From positions 6,445-38,492 of the forward strand of contig PLTN01000189.1 in the NCBI GenBank assembly GCA_003164495.1: 32,048 bases of DNA, written 5' to 3'. This document shows, in pieces, positions 1-7,906 of the stretch. Source of the DNA: Vulcanimicrobiota bacterium (GTDB lineage Bacteria > Vulcanimicrobiota > Vulcanimicrobiia > Vulcanimicrobiales > Vulcanimicrobiaceae). A program made the translations under genes and the position numbers. Every line of letters begins with the position of its first letter. Positions within the stretch are counted from its first letter, which is position 1. Under the pieces are notes generated by a model. That model was not told the DNA's origin and did not search any database. It worked only from the letters and a program-made list of their open reading frames with translations.

Positions 1-1271
1 GGAGAGGCAAAGAGGCCCATGCCGACCCCAATCAGGGCAAGAATCGCTAAGAACGGTAGTCGATCGAAATCCACGGGCAGCAGAGCGAGTAAGACGAAGC
101 CGACGGCAGCGATCAGCATTCCGCCCGATGCGAAGACCCGTGCCCCGTAGCGATCTGACATTGCTCCCGCGATCGGACCCAAGAGGATGAAGCCCAGATC
201 GAGTGGCGTCGTGTAGATCCCCGACCAGAGCGGTGTCGCCTCAAAGGGTACACCGTGTCGCGGTAGCCAGATGCCTTGTAGCCAGATAATGATCACGAAC
301 TGAAGGCCACCGCGGGCAAGGGAACTCAGGAACCCGCTGACGTTCCCGGCGGCAAACATACGGTTCGCAAAAAGGCGCATGTGAAAGAGCGGAACCGCGG
401 TGCGCAATTCGATGAAGACGAATGCCACGAGCAATGCGACGCCAAGCGACGCACCACCGAGAACCCAGGGACTGCTCCAGCCGGTCGGCTGATCACCATA
501 CGGCTGGATGCCGTACGTCAAGGCGACTAAGAAGATCGTCAGGCCGCTCGCGAACGCGACATTTCCCAATGGATCGAAGCGCTCTCCCTTCTGCGGCGCC
601 GTCGTTTCGTGGAGCTTCAGGTAGGCCCATATCGTGCCGAGGAGCCCGAATGGCACGCTCACGAGGAAGACAAGACGCCATTCGATCGTCGCTAAAAGCC
701 CGCCTAGGACAAGACCGAGTAGCGACCCGGCGACTAAGGCGATCTGGTTGATGCCGAGCGCAAGACCACGGCGATTCACCGGGAAAACATCCGTTAGCAT
801 TGCGGCCGAATTCGCGAACAAGAATGCGCCGCCTAAACCCTGCAGTATTCGCATGGCGATGATGTAGGTTGCGGCAGCATTGCCGTGGCCCGGTGTCGCT
901 GCGAGCGCAAACGACCCGAGGGTGAAAATCGCGAAGCCAACGATGTAAAGACGTGTCCGGCCGTAGATGTCGGATAAGCGGCCGCAGGTCACGAGGATCG
1001 CCGACGTGATCACCATGTATCCCATCAGGGTCCATAGGAGGTAGGTCGATTCGTGCGGAGAGAGCGGATCGATTCCAATGCCACGGAAGATTGGGGGCAG
1101 CGACACGACCAAAATACTGCTATTGATGCTCGCCATCAACGTGCCTAGCGTCGTGTTGACCAGTACCGTCCATTTATAGTGAGGATCCGCGCCGCCCTGA
1201 GCTAAGCTACGGTCTTCCTCAGCGGTCGTGCTGCCAGCGTCATGGGCGTGCTTATTGCTGAGCGCTAACAC
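1..1271 (-). CDS. MFS transporter, DHA2-like (partial, C-terminus beyond window)
   Basis: Translating the minus strand from about 1271 gives an open frame to the window edge with the pattern of a 12-14 TM major facilitator transporter. A short hydrophilic N-terminus leads into a first helix containing VNTTLGTLMASINSSILVV, typical of DHA2 drug:proton antiporters. The loop GRLSDIYGRTRLY follows, which is the MFS motif A region (G-x-L-(S/A)-D-x-x-G-R). The helix pair ending in NQIALVAGSLLGLVLGGLLA resembles motif C. Such proteins export drugs or aromatic compounds, and some members move aromatic acids; the substrate cannot be told here. The start is uncertain: GTG at 1271 is the best candidate I see and no strong ribosome binding site precedes it. 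The reading frame is intact, and the gene lies at the edge of the catabolic block. Confidence 0.85.
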   Translation of the reverse strand, partial: MLALSNKHAHDAGSTTAEEDRSLAQGGADPHYKWTVLVNTTLGTLMASINSSILVVSLPPIFRGIGIDPLSPHESTYLLWTLMGYMVITSAILVTCGRLSDIYGRTRLYIVGFAIFTLGSFALAATPGHGNAAATYIIAMRILQGLGGAFLFANSAAMLTDVFPVNRRGLALGINQIALVAGSLLGLVLGGLLATIEWRLVFLVSVPFGLLGTIWAYLKLHETTAPQKGERFDPLGNVAFASGLTIFLVALTYGIQPYGDQPTGWSSPWVLGGASLGVALLVAFVFIELRTAVPLFHMRLFANRMFAAGNVSGFLSSLARGGLQFVIIIWLQGIWLPRHGVPFEATPLWSGIYTTPLDLGFILLGPIAGAMSDRYGARVFASGGMLIAAVGFVLLALLPVDFDRLPFLAILALIGVGMGLFAS

Positions 1272-1488
1272 GCTTGACGCGGTCTCTGCACGAACTTCAT
1301 ACAGCGTAAATATAGCACGTCGAGCGTACGCGCTTCTGGAAGATTGAATTCACGGCTTCTTCACGTGTGGGGAGCCGTAGGATGGCACGTGCGGGATCGG
1401 GCGGAGTTGCCCATCGATACGCGAAGGCGCAGGCATCTTGATCAGGGCAATCGAGCCCGGCTATCGTTCCTTTACGGGAGGTCGAGTG

Positions 1489-1749
1489 ATGCAGATTACT
1501 TGGGAACCCCACACCAAACACGGGCACCTCACGACGCAAAGCGATCTGCCCGACAACGTTTTCGCCTTCCCCGGTGAGCGCAAAGAGCCGCTGACCGACG
1601 CGCAACACGTGCGCGGCGCAATAGCGCGCTTCAACCAGGTTACCGGTGTAACCGATGAAGAGCGCGACCTTGCGTTCGCGAACATCCAGAAAGCCGCCGC
1701 ATATTACGGCGTCGAACTCTCCGAACGATCCTGGCACGACCTCGGCTAG
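1489..1749 (+). CDS. small conserved protein, DUF6582-like
   Basis: This is an 86-residue soluble protein. ATG at 1489 is chosen because GGGAGG lies eight bases upstream (1476-1481). The second half reads as a compact helical unit: LTDAQHVRGAIARFNQV, then GVTDEERDLAFANIQKAA, then YYGVELSERSWHDLG. That pattern (L-T-D-x-x-H-V-R-x-A-x-x-R-F-x-Q-V ... A-x-x-x-Y-G-V-E) is one I associate with the uncharacterised DUF6582 family, found as single small proteins or near prophage genes. No function is known to me. There is no membrane segment or signal peptide. It stands alone, divergent from the MFS gene on its left and convergent with the hydrolase gene on its right. Family assignment is from memory and moderately sure. 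Confidence 0.72.
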   Translation: MQITWEPHTKHGHLTTQSDLPDNVFAFPGERKEPLTDAQHVRGAIARFNQVTGVTDEERDLAFANIQKAAAYYGVELSERSWHDLG

Positions 1750-1758
1750 GTTCGCGCA

Positions 1759-1826
1759 GCCCGCCAACGGGCAGCCAGCGTCGCGATCGACGCTACCACC
1801 AGAGCAACGCTAAAACTGTAGGTTTT
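1759..1826. terminator. cluster of three hairpins between convergent genes
   Basis: Three inverted repeats follow one another just after the stop of the small plus-strand gene. They are GCCCG/CGGGC with a four-base loop (1759-1772), AGCGTCG/CGACGCT with loop CGAT (1777-1794), and AAAAC/GTTTT (1812-1826). The middle one is a perfect seven-base-pair stem with a tetraloop. There is no clear U-tract, so intrinsic termination is possible but not proven. The position between genes that converge (stops at 1749 and 1882) fits a shared bidirectional terminator. Confidence 0.4.
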
Positions 1827-1828
1827 CT

Positions 1829-1853
1829 CGGTCCCTCGACAAGCTCGGGATGA
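1829..1853. repeat. dispersed 25-bp repeat, copy A
   Basis: The 25 bases here (core CTCGACAAGCTCGGGATGA) recur identically at 17870-17894 and in shorter forms at 2861-2880 and 2885-2903. The ends TCCC and GGGA are complementary, so each copy is an imperfect palindrome. All copies are intergenic. This looks like a short dispersed intergenic element of the REP type common in GC-rich genomes; its role is unknown. Confidence 0.7.
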
Positions 1854-1881
1854 TAACGGGGGACGGCGCTTTGTGTGGTGG

Positions 1882-2649
1882 TTACTGCAGATGTTCGGCT
1901 AGGAAGACGGATGAGCGTTCGTGGGCTAGTCGTAAAGCGTAAGGGTTGTAGCCGCGCGCCGGTGGGTCGTCGTTGAAGCCGTGGTCGGCGTCGTAGACGG
2001 TGTAGGCGAAATATTTTCCGGCGGCCTTCATTGCGAGCGCGAAGTCGTAGACGCCGGCGGTGATTTTGCGGTCGGTTACGCCGTAGTGGCCTTCGAGCGG
2101 GCCGCGAATTTGCGGGACGCGTTCTAGGGCCGGACTCGAGCCGTAATAGATGACGCCGGCAGCGAGGTCAACGCCGAGTGTGGCGAGTTCGCCGACGAGT
2201 TGGCCGCCCATGCAATATCCGATCGCGCCGATGCGATTCACGCCATCACGGCTCCGCAGATACTCGAAGCCGCCGCGTACCCCATCAACGTAGTGCGCTT
2301 TCGGGCGGTTGGTCATCCACTCACGCGCGGCGCGCACTCCGGTGCGGCGCGGTTCCGGGATCTTCGCAAGGCGAGCTTCCCAGTCCGGATCGAGTGGCGA
2401 GCCGTGCGCAGCGACGATGTCGGCCACGTCGATTTTTTGGTAACCGGCATCATTCGTGTAGAGATCCGGCGCCAGCGTCAAATAGCCGTCGGCCGCAAAA
2501 CCACGCACGGTCCTTTGCATCTGCGCCATTACCCCCGCGACCGGATGTAACACGAGCAGTGCCGGCCAAGGCGGCGGAGTCTCCGGCCGAACGAGAAAGC
2601 CGCGGATTGCACCGCCGATCGCATCGAACCGCACCCACTCTTCAGTCAT
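1882..2649 (-). CDS. dienelactone hydrolase family protein
   Basis: This 255-residue alpha/beta hydrolase carries the DLH fold signature. The nucleophile elbow GYCMGG has Cys146, with Asp193 (in GVTDRKIT) and His223 (in DADHGFND) completing a Cys-Asp-His triad. Residues 30-37 (ALLVLHPV) form the strand and oxyanion region typical of the family. In chlorocatechol and related pathways these enzymes open dienelactones to maleylacetate, but many family members act on other esters or lactones. The protein is cytosolic, with no signal peptide. ATG at 2649 is preferred, with GGAG about twelve bases upstream; an in-frame GTG at 2667 would add six residues. The gene is divergent from the aldolase-like gene at 2933. 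The substrate is unknown, and a role in the local aromatic pathway is inferred from context. Confidence 0.88.
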   Translation of the reverse strand: MTEEWVRFDAIGGAIRGFLVRPETPPPWPALLVLHPVAGVMAQMQRTVRGFAADGYLTLAPDLYTNDAGYQKIDVADIVAAHGSPLDPDWEARLAKIPEPRRTGVRAAREWMTNRPKAHYVDGVRGGFEYLRSRDGVNRIGAIGYCMGGQLVGELATLGVDLAAGVIYYGSSPALERVPQIRGPLEGHYGVTDRKITAGVYDFALAMKAAGKYFAYTVYDADHGFNDDPPARGYNPYALRLAHERSSVFLAEHLQ

Positions 2650-2767
2650 GCAATAGGCATTCTCCACTGACTGAGCGATGTCCAGCTACAAAGCGGTCGC
2701 CTTCAGCGTCCACAAACGCTGCCTGTTTAAGTCAGTCAGATGTACGTCGAGTATCAACGGTCACGCC

Positions 2768-2839
2768 ATGGCGATCGAAAAGAACAACGAAGCGATCGCG
2801 GACTTGATTCAGCACTGGATCGATGGGCACGTGCGCTAA
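2768..2839 (+). CDS. possible 23-residue small ORF in an intergenic region
   Basis: ATG at 2768 opens a 23-codon frame reading MAIEKNNEAIADLIQHWIDG plus HVR. It is predicted helical and amphipathic. It lies in the 283-base gap between the divergent hydrolase and aldolase genes and is followed by the repeat copies at 2861-2903. No convincing ribosome binding site precedes it, and the frame stays open upstream. It could be a real small protein, a leader peptide, or a decayed fragment of a larger gene. I do not recognise a family. Confidence 0.22.
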   Translation: MAIEKNNEAIADLIQHWIDGHVR

Positions 2840-2860
2840 GGGGCAAGATGGCGGCTGTCG

Positions 2861-2903
2861 CTCGACAAGCTCGGGATGACGGCATCGAGAAGCTCGGGAT
2901 GAC
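2861..2903. repeat. dispersed repeat, copies B and C in tandem
   Basis: The element core appears at 2861-2880 (CTCGACAAGCTCGGGATGAC) and again, with one change in the left half, at 2885-2903 (TCGAGAAGCTCGGGATGAC). A further partial GGGATGAC follows at about 2905. The arrangement looks like local duplication of the right half of the dispersed element found at 1829 and 17870. It sits 30-70 bases upstream of the aldolase start codon. Confidence 0.65.
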
Positions 2904-2932
2904 AGGGATGACGATCGGCGAATCGCGTCGAC

Positions 2933-3634
2933 ATGACAACTTCGGGTAAGGACATTCTGGATGAGCTGGTAACGGCGAATCATATTCTCGGCAATGAGGG
3001 CGTCGTGGATGTCTTCGGGCACGTGAGCGTGCGTGACCCGCAGCAGCCCGACCGGTATTTTCTGTCCTGCTCACGGAGCCCGGAGCTCGTGCAGCGGTCC
3101 GACATCATGCAATTTACCTTAGATAGCAAGCCCATCGGAAACGACGAGCGCGAGGCGTACATCGAGCGCTTCATTCATGGAGCGATCTATGAGGCGCGGC
3201 AGGACGTCAACGCCGTGATCCATTCGCATACGGATGACGTGCTGCCGTTTACGATCAGCGATCGCCCGCTGGGTGCGGTGATGCCGCCGGCGGCGAAGAT
3301 CGGATCGCGCGTTCCGGTGTGGGACATCGATGCGCATTTCGGCGACGGAACGGATATGCTCGTGCGCAACCATGAGTTCGGGACGGATCTTGCAAAGACA
3401 CTGGCCGATGGCAGCGCCGTGCTGATGCGTGGACACGGATTTGCCGTCGCCGGCTCGTCGCTCGCCGAAGCGGTACAGATTGCCGTCTTCTTGCCGCGGA
3501 ACGCGAAGATACTCTGGCAAGCGCTGCAAATGGGAGCGGTAAAGTGCCTTTCCGAGGCGGAGGTTGCCGTGCTGCGCAAAGGTCGCGGTTCACCGCGGGC
3601 CTGGGAATACTGGGCACAACGAGCGGAACGTTAG
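2933..3634 (+). CDS. class II aldolase/adducin family protein, possible aromatic-acid decarboxylase
   Basis: At 233 residues this matches the usual size of the class II aldolase/adducin fold. Zinc ligands are visible: His97 and His99 in AVIHSHTDD and His168 in LMRGHGFAV. A glutamate (Glu78, in YIERFIHG) sits where the catalytic Glu of fuculose-phosphate aldolase is found. Family members include sugar-phosphate aldolases. They also include decarboxylases of aromatic catabolism, such as the HCOMODA decarboxylase CmtD and, I believe, 3,4-dihydroxyphthalate decarboxylases. Given the neighbouring Rieske and extradiol dioxygenase genes, a decarboxylase is the more attractive reading, but this is inference. 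The gene converges with the SBP gene, and their ends overlap by four bases (3631-3634). No strong ribosome binding site precedes the ATG. Confidence 0.85.
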   Translation: MTTSGKDILDELVTANHILGNEGVVDVFGHVSVRDPQQPDRYFLSCSRSPELVQRSDIMQFTLDSKPIGNDEREAYIERFIHGAIYEARQDVNAVIHSHTDDVLPFTISDRPLGAVMPPAAKIGSRVPVWDIDAHFGDGTDMLVRNHEFGTDLAKTLADGSAVLMRGHGFAVAGSSLAEAVQIAVFLPRNAKILWQALQMGAVKCLSEAEVAVLRKGRGSPRAWEYWAQRAER

Positions 3635-4797
3635 CGCGGGGCGCCGCCCGCTCCGCTCATGATGTCGACGCCGTTGGTCGCCGGGTCATAGCGCACGACG
3701 AGCGTCGAATCGATGCCCAGGCCGTGCTGGTCACCGCTGCGGAAATCGTAGATGCCGAGCGCGCCGGGGAAACCGTGCTGGCTTTCGATCCAGTCGTGGA
3801 TCTGCTTCGCAGTCGCACTGGGCCCGAGCGCGCGCAGCGCGGCGACTTCAATTTTCGCTGCGTCCCAGCCGAGGGCGTGCGCGGTTCCCGGCTTGAGGCC
3901 CGCACCCTCCAGCGTGGTGTAGAACTCGTCGACCGCCGGCTTGAGCGGACTCGATGCGGGCCAATCGCGATTAACAAAGCTCGCGGCTACCGTCCAAACC
4001 CCGGCCTGCGGCAAGAACGGCGCGAAGCGGCTGATGAAATTCGGCGCGAGATTCGAGCCACCGGTGAAGATCGGCAGATCGACGCCGGCGTCGCGGAGGC
4101 CGCGCAGAACGGTGCCGAACGGTGCGCCGGTTGCCGAGACGAAGAGCACCTGTGCGCCGCTATTCTTGATGGCCGTGGCCTGGGCGGCGAGGCTTAAATC
4201 CGCCGTGTTGAAAAACTGGCTCGTCGTGGTGACGATCGGCTTGTTTTCGGGCTCGGCCAGCAACAGTTCGATCGACTTCGCGTTGTCCTGACCTGAAGCG
4301 TCGTTGATGCGCAGGAAGGCGATCTTGTTCCAGCCGCGGCCGCGGATGTAGCGGAGCATCCCCGCCTCGATGTGCGTCGGTAGCGTGGCGAACACGTAGC
4401 TGCCCTTTTCCGGATAGAGCAGCGGGGTGAAGGCGTAGAGCACGGGGCCGTCCTTGAAGAACGGCATCATCGCGGTCGTCGCCGGCGTGAGCGATGACCC
4501 GAGCATCACTTGCGGTTTCTGCGCGAGGATCGTGTTGGTGAGCTGCACCGCGGTCGCCGGGTTCGAGCCGTCGTCGTAGACCTGAAAGTGGAGCGGCATT
4601 CCCTTGATGCCGCCGGTGCGGTTGACGAGCTTCTCGTAGGCTTGAATCGCGGCGAGTTCGTCGACGCCCACCGCAGCCGCACCACCGGTTTCCGAGAGAA
4701 TGACGGGGATCGTATACGTGGCGTTTTGCGCGCGACCCGGCACCGCCGCAGCCGCGAGCACGACCGCCAACGCAACGGCAGCGAATGAGATTTTCAT
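3631..4797 (-). CDS. leucine/amide-type ABC solute-binding protein (paralogue 1)
   Basis: This 388-residue secreted protein belongs to the periplasmic-binding protein family 6 (LivJ/AmiC type). The signal peptide is MKISFAAVALAVVLAAAAVP followed by GRA-Q, with no lipobox cysteine. Motifs typical of the fold follow: PVILSETGGAAAVG at the start of lobe 1, NRTGGIKGMPLHFQVYDDGS, FLRINDASGQDNA, and a C-terminal GALGIYDFRSGDQHGLG. Such proteins bind amino acids, amides or aromatic acids and deliver them to an ABC transporter, but none is encoded nearby. The start ATG at 4797 overlaps the stop of the extradiol dioxygenase gene (ATGA), so the two are translationally coupled. This implies a ligand related to that pathway. 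It is paralogous to the SBPs at 16460 and 17940. Confidence 0.9.
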   Translation of the reverse strand: MKISFAAVALAVVLAAAAVPGRAQNATYTIPVILSETGGAAAVGVDELAAIQAYEKLVNRTGGIKGMPLHFQVYDDGSNPATAVQLTNTILAQKPQVMLGSSLTPATTAMMPFFKDGPVLYAFTPLLYPEKGSYVFATLPTHIEAGMLRYIRGRGWNKIAFLRINDASGQDNAKSIELLLAEPENKPIVTTTSQFFNTADLSLAAQATAIKNSGAQVLFVSATGAPFGTVLRGLRDAGVDLPIFTGGSNLAPNFISRFAPFLPQAGVWTVAASFVNRDWPASSPLKPAVDEFYTTLEGAGLKPGTAHALGWDAAKIEVAALRALGPSATAKQIHDWIESQHGFPGALGIYDFRSGDQHGLGIDSTLVVRYDPATNGVDIMSGAGGAPR

Positions 4798-5657
4798 ATG
4801 GCGAGTTCGAGCGTTCCCGTTTGAAACGGAATGCGTGACATGGCGGCGTTGAGCTCCGGGGTCCGTTCGGGGAACGTTTCCCAGTGCGGCAGGCTCTCGT
4901 CCGGCTTCCAATCTTCCCCCACCACCGTGATGTACTCGATCGGCAGGCGGCGCGGGCCCTCAAAATAGGCGTAGACTTCGATCGTGTGCCGGCCGAGGCC
5001 CCAACCCATGGCGTAACCGCGCGAGAGCATGCGCTCCGCGCCCCGGGAGACGGCGGCCGCATCCTGCATCTTGAACGCGATATGGTTCAGGGTTGTGGCA
5101 TCGGAGCGAAAAAATGCGAGGGCGTGGTGATCGTCGTTGCACTTGAGGAAGCTGCCCACCTTAACCGCATTGCTGATGGTGAAGCCCAGCGCTTCGCAAT
5201 AGAATGCCGACGTTGCATCCTTGTCGATCGCATTCAAGACCACGTGCATGATGCGGGACGGGCGATCCGGTTGACCGTCAACCGGTTGATGGCGTTCGTC
5301 CTCGGCTATCACGCGCATCGTGCGGCCTTCGGGATCCTTGAACGCGAAGCCATAGCCACCGCCGGGTGTCGCGATCGGCGCGGGCGCGGCGGACGTCACG
5401 CCGGCCGCAGCGACGCGCCGATGGATTGCGTCGACATCCGAGCGGCTCTCGGCAAGCAAGTCGGCGCTGATGACCTCTTCACGCTCCGACCGGCGGAGTG
5501 CAAGGATGTGATGATAGCTGCCGGTCCCGCGCAGATAGACCGCGCCGCCGGCGCGATCGACTTCCCCTAACCCCCACGTCTCGGTAAAGAAACGAACCGC
5601 TTCTTCTACGTTGGAGACGCCGAGCGAGACACTGCGTAGGGCCGTGACGGAAGCCAT
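4794..5657 (-). CDS. extradiol ring-cleavage dioxygenase, two-domain VOC type (BphC-like)
   Basis: The 287-residue protein has two VOC modules, residues about 5-118 and 134-247, like type I extradiol dioxygenases. The 2-His-1-carboxylate metal site is intact: His138 (IMHVVLNA), His192 (LNHIAFKM) and Glu241 (PIEYIT). His177 or His178 (DDHHALAF) matches the catalytic His of BphC, and tyrosines near 229-231 match the active-site Tyr region. The expected reaction is Fe(II)-dependent meta-cleavage of a catechol-type diol in the cytosol. Which catechol is not readable from sequence; the neighbours suggest a carboxylated or dihydroxylated aromatic acid. The start overlaps the stop of the upstream Rieske gene by one base (TAATG), and the end overlaps the SBP start by four. 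The three genes form one operon. Confidence 0.9.
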   Translation of the reverse strand: MASVTALRSVSLGVSNVEEAVRFFTETWGLGEVDRAGGAVYLRGTGSYHHILALRRSEREEVISADLLAESRSDVDAIHRRVAAAGVTSAAPAPIATPGGGYGFAFKDPEGRTMRVIAEDERHQPVDGQPDRPSRIMHVVLNAIDKDATSAFYCEALGFTISNAVKVGSFLKCNDDHHALAFFRSDATTLNHIAFKMQDAAAVSRGAERMLSRGYAMGWGLGRHTIEVYAYFEGPRRLPIEYITVVGEDWKPDESLPHWETFPERTPELNAAMSRIPFQTGTLELAI

Positions 5658-6991
5658 TATCGTACCTCGAGTTTGAGTGGGGCCGAGACGACCTCACGAT
5701 TGAGACCGCCGGCAGCTTGGAAGGCCGCGAACTGCGCGTTGTACACGTCCCAGATTGAGTCTGCGGCCGGCGCGAGACAATATCCGCCCTCGACGTTCGC
5801 ATACAGCGAGGGATCCTCCGAGCACGGCGGCGCTGCGCCTTGGTCGCGCAGTTTGCGCGCCGCTTCGATCAGCCGGCGCCGTGTCACCGCGATCATGTGA
5901 TCGCTGACGACGAGATGCTCCTTGGTCCGTTCGGCGATCGGGCCCATGCTCTCGGTGATCGCGTGGTCTTGCTCGATGATGCCCATCACGCCCGTATAGT
6001 TCACCTCGCGCTGCAGCTTGCGGTCGAGGCCATGATCGTTCTCACGATTGATCGGCATGCGGAAGCGACCGTACCAATCCGTCGTGTTGGGCAGAAACTC
6101 CGACCCTTTGTCGCGGAAGCCGACCCGGTCCGCACCGATTTGCGGCGCGGTGATCTCACGCCGCCGGAACGTGAAGAGCATGACGTGCGTGTCGTCCATC
6201 GGAACCCAGGCACGCACGCCGGCGCCCGCACCAAACGGCGAGCTGGGCGTGACAGTCCAGAATGGAAAGATGAATTGCCCGATGCGCCAATAGGACTCGC
6301 CGGGATCCGCCGCACGCTTCGCGCCGTACAGCGTTCCCCAGTCCGTTTCGGTCACTTCATATTCGGGCGCGCGGTTCAGCGCGCCGAAACGCCGCGGATC
6401 GTCGGGCGGATAGTCTGCAACGCCGCGCGAGCCGCCATGCAAGAAATCAACGTGCGACCCGTCGATATCCCCTTCCAGCGCCTGCAACCAGTTGCACTCG
6501 CGCTGCAAGAGGGTGATGTTCAGCCGCTCGGGCGGTAGGAGATTATACGGAATTTCGGGGAGCGGCGGCGCTTCGCCGTCGCCCATGTACACCCAGACGA
6601 CGCCGTTCCGCTCGGCCACGTTGTAGGCCGGCGCTTTGACCCGCTCTTTAAAACTCTGCTGCGGCTCGGGCACGTTCGGCATGTCGAGGCAGTTGCCGGC
6701 GACATCGAACTTCCAGCCGTGATACACGCAGCGGATGCCGCCCTGCTCGTTGCGTCCATAGAACAGCGACGCGCAGCGGTGCGGACAGAGGTGGTCGATC
6801 ACGCCGATGCGGCCATCCGAATCGCGAAACGCGAGCAGCTTCTCGCCGAGAAGCATCAGCCGTAGCGGATCGCCATCCGCTTCGAGTTCGCTCGACACCA
6901 ATGCGGGCAGCCAATAGCGCCGCATGAGTTCCCCCATCGGCGTACCCTTGCCGACACGAGCTATGAGACTATTCTCTTCTTCGTTAAGCAT
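5657..6991 (-). CDS. Rieske non-heme iron oxygenase alpha subunit, phthalate 4,5-dioxygenase-like (R1)
   Basis: From ATG 6991 the product is 444 residues. The start is chosen because MLNEEENSLIARVG and TPMGELMRRYWLPAL match the usual N-terminus of phthalate 4,5-dioxygenase-type proteins; an in-frame start at 7054 would overlap the likely promoter. The Rieske [2Fe-2S] ligands are Cys69-x-His71 (LCPHR) and Cys88-x2-His91 (CVYHGW). The mononuclear iron site is Asp177-x2-His180-x4-His185 (DGSHVDFLH). The enzyme would insert oxygen into an aromatic acid, using electrons from a separate reductase that is not encoded nearby. It is first in an operon with the extradiol dioxygenase and an SBP. It diverges from the DLH gene at 7153 across a region holding a perfect palindrome. 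Confidence 0.92.
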   Translation of the reverse strand: MLNEEENSLIARVGKGTPMGELMRRYWLPALVSSELEADGDPLRLMLLGEKLLAFRDSDGRIGVIDHLCPHRCASLFYGRNEQGGIRCVYHGWKFDVAGNCLDMPNVPEPQQSFKERVKAPAYNVAERNGVVWVYMGDGEAPPLPEIPYNLLPPERLNITLLQRECNWLQALEGDIDGSHVDFLHGGSRGVADYPPDDPRRFGALNRAPEYEVTETDWGTLYGAKRAADPGESYWRIGQFIFPFWTVTPSSPFGAGAGVRAWVPMDDTHVMLFTFRRREITAPQIGADRVGFRDKGSEFLPNTTDWYGRFRMPINRENDHGLDRKLQREVNYTGVMGIIEQDHAITESMGPIAERTKEHLVVSDHMIAVTRRRLIEAARKLRDQGAAPPCSEDPSLYANVEGGYCLAPAADSIWDVYNAQFAAFQAAGGLNREVVSAPLKLEVR

Positions 6992-7030
6992 GCTGAGCCA
7001 CCACGGTCTCCGTCTGTAGATGTCGGCTAT

Positions 7031-7036
7031 AGTATA
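7031..7036 (-). promoter_or_regulatory. candidate -10 element for the Rieske R1 operon
   Basis: On the minus strand this reads TATACT, one of the best -10 matches in the 161-base divergent region. It lies about 40 bases before the ATG at 6991. No good -35 hexamer stands at 16-18 bases, so activation by a regulator is plausible. The element lies inside the longer open frame that would start at 7054, which argues against that start. Confidence 0.4.
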
Positions 7037-7084
7037 CGCGGCCGGCAGCGTCACCTTTTCTGTGGCGACAATAGGATTTTCGGA

Positions 7085-7100
7085 TTTCGAATATTCGAAA
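7085..7100. promoter_or_regulatory. 16-bp perfect palindrome, candidate IclR operator
   Basis: TTTCGAATATTCGAAA is a perfect inverted repeat in the middle of the 161-base region between the divergent Rieske R1 operon and the DLH-IclR operon. Its size and AT-rich centre fit operators of IclR-family dimers, and an IclR gene is the second gene of the rightward operon. It stands 49 bases upstream of the minus-strand TATACT and 52 bases before the ATG at 7153, so one bound regulator could control both directions. Binding is inferred; the palindrome itself is seen. Confidence 0.6.
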
Positions 7101-7152
7101 AACGGCCGGCGCGCATCAAGGAATTTGCTGCGTCGCTCCTGGAGAAGTGGGC

Positions 7153-7896
7153 ATGCCGAGAGCCGAGGTCACCATAAAAACCGCCGACGGGAACGCGCCC
7201 GCTTCGGTCTTCACCCCAGCCGAGGGCAGCGGTCCCTGGCCGGGCGTCATCTTTTTCATGGACGGCCCGGGGATTCGGCCGACCATGTGGGAGATGGGCC
7301 AGCGGCTGGCGGACGGGGGCTACCTCGTCCTGCTGCCCGATCTCTACTATCGCTCCGGACCGTATGCGCCGAAGAACGCGAAGGAGCTGCTGAGCAGCCC
7401 CGAGGGCCGCGCCGAGATGATGAAACTTGTGGGCAGCCTCGATCGCGATCGGAAGGTCGCCGACACGAAGGCGTTCCTGGACTACCTCGGCACGCGCTCC
7501 GACGTCAAAGGCGATCGCTACGGTGCGACCGGATATTGCCTGGGCGGCAACGTTGCATTGACGGCGGACGGCGCCTTCCCTGATCGATTTGCCGCGGTCG
7601 CGTCGTTCCACGGCGGCGAGTTGGCAACCGACAAACCTGATAGCCCGCATCTGTTCGTCAAAGGCATCAACGGCCGGCTGTACGTTGCCGGCGCCATCGA
7701 GGACGGATCGTTCACCGACGAGCAGAAAGCCGTGCTCGAAAAGGCGCTCACCGATGCCGGCGTGGATCACCTGATCGAAACCTATCCCGCCAAACACGGC
7801 TTCGCGGTGCCCGACTTGCCCGTCTACGACGCGGCCGCCGCCGAACGCCACTGGACGGCGCTGTTCGGGCTCCTCGGCGCAAAGCTGCCGCGCTAG
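7153..7896 (+). CDS. dienelactone hydrolase family protein (second copy)
   Basis: The 247-residue alpha/beta hydrolase has Cys129 in the elbow GYCLGG, Asp184 (AIEDGSFT) and His215 (AKHGFAVP), forming a complete Cys-Asp-His triad. ATG 7153 is chosen because GGAG at 7141-7144 is eight bases away, whereas the in-frame GTG at 7147 would be only two bases from it. It is clearly a DLH family member but differs from the protein at 1882, so the two probably have different substrates. The protein is cytosolic. It is followed after ten bases by the IclR regulator gene and diverges from the Rieske R1-extradiol-SBP operon. A place late in the ring-cleavage pathway is inferred. Confidence 0.9.
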   Translation: MPRAEVTIKTADGNAPASVFTPAEGSGPWPGVIFFMDGPGIRPTMWEMGQRLADGGYLVLLPDLYYRSGPYAPKNAKELLSSPEGRAEMMKLVGSLDRDRKVADTKAFLDYLGTRSDVKGDRYGATGYCLGGNVALTADGAFPDRFAAVASFHGGELATDKPDSPHLFVKGINGRLYVAGAIEDGSFTDEQKAVLEKALTDAGVDHLIETYPAKHGFAVPDLPVYDAAAAERHWTALFGLLGAKLPR

Positions 7897-7906
7897 GCGG
7901 CTGCAC

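Noticed and set aside
493-1035. 180-codon minus-strand open frame in the MFS region
   Set aside because: It is rich in Arg, His and Pro with no structure. The true MFS frame, offset by one base, gives clear TM helices and motif A.
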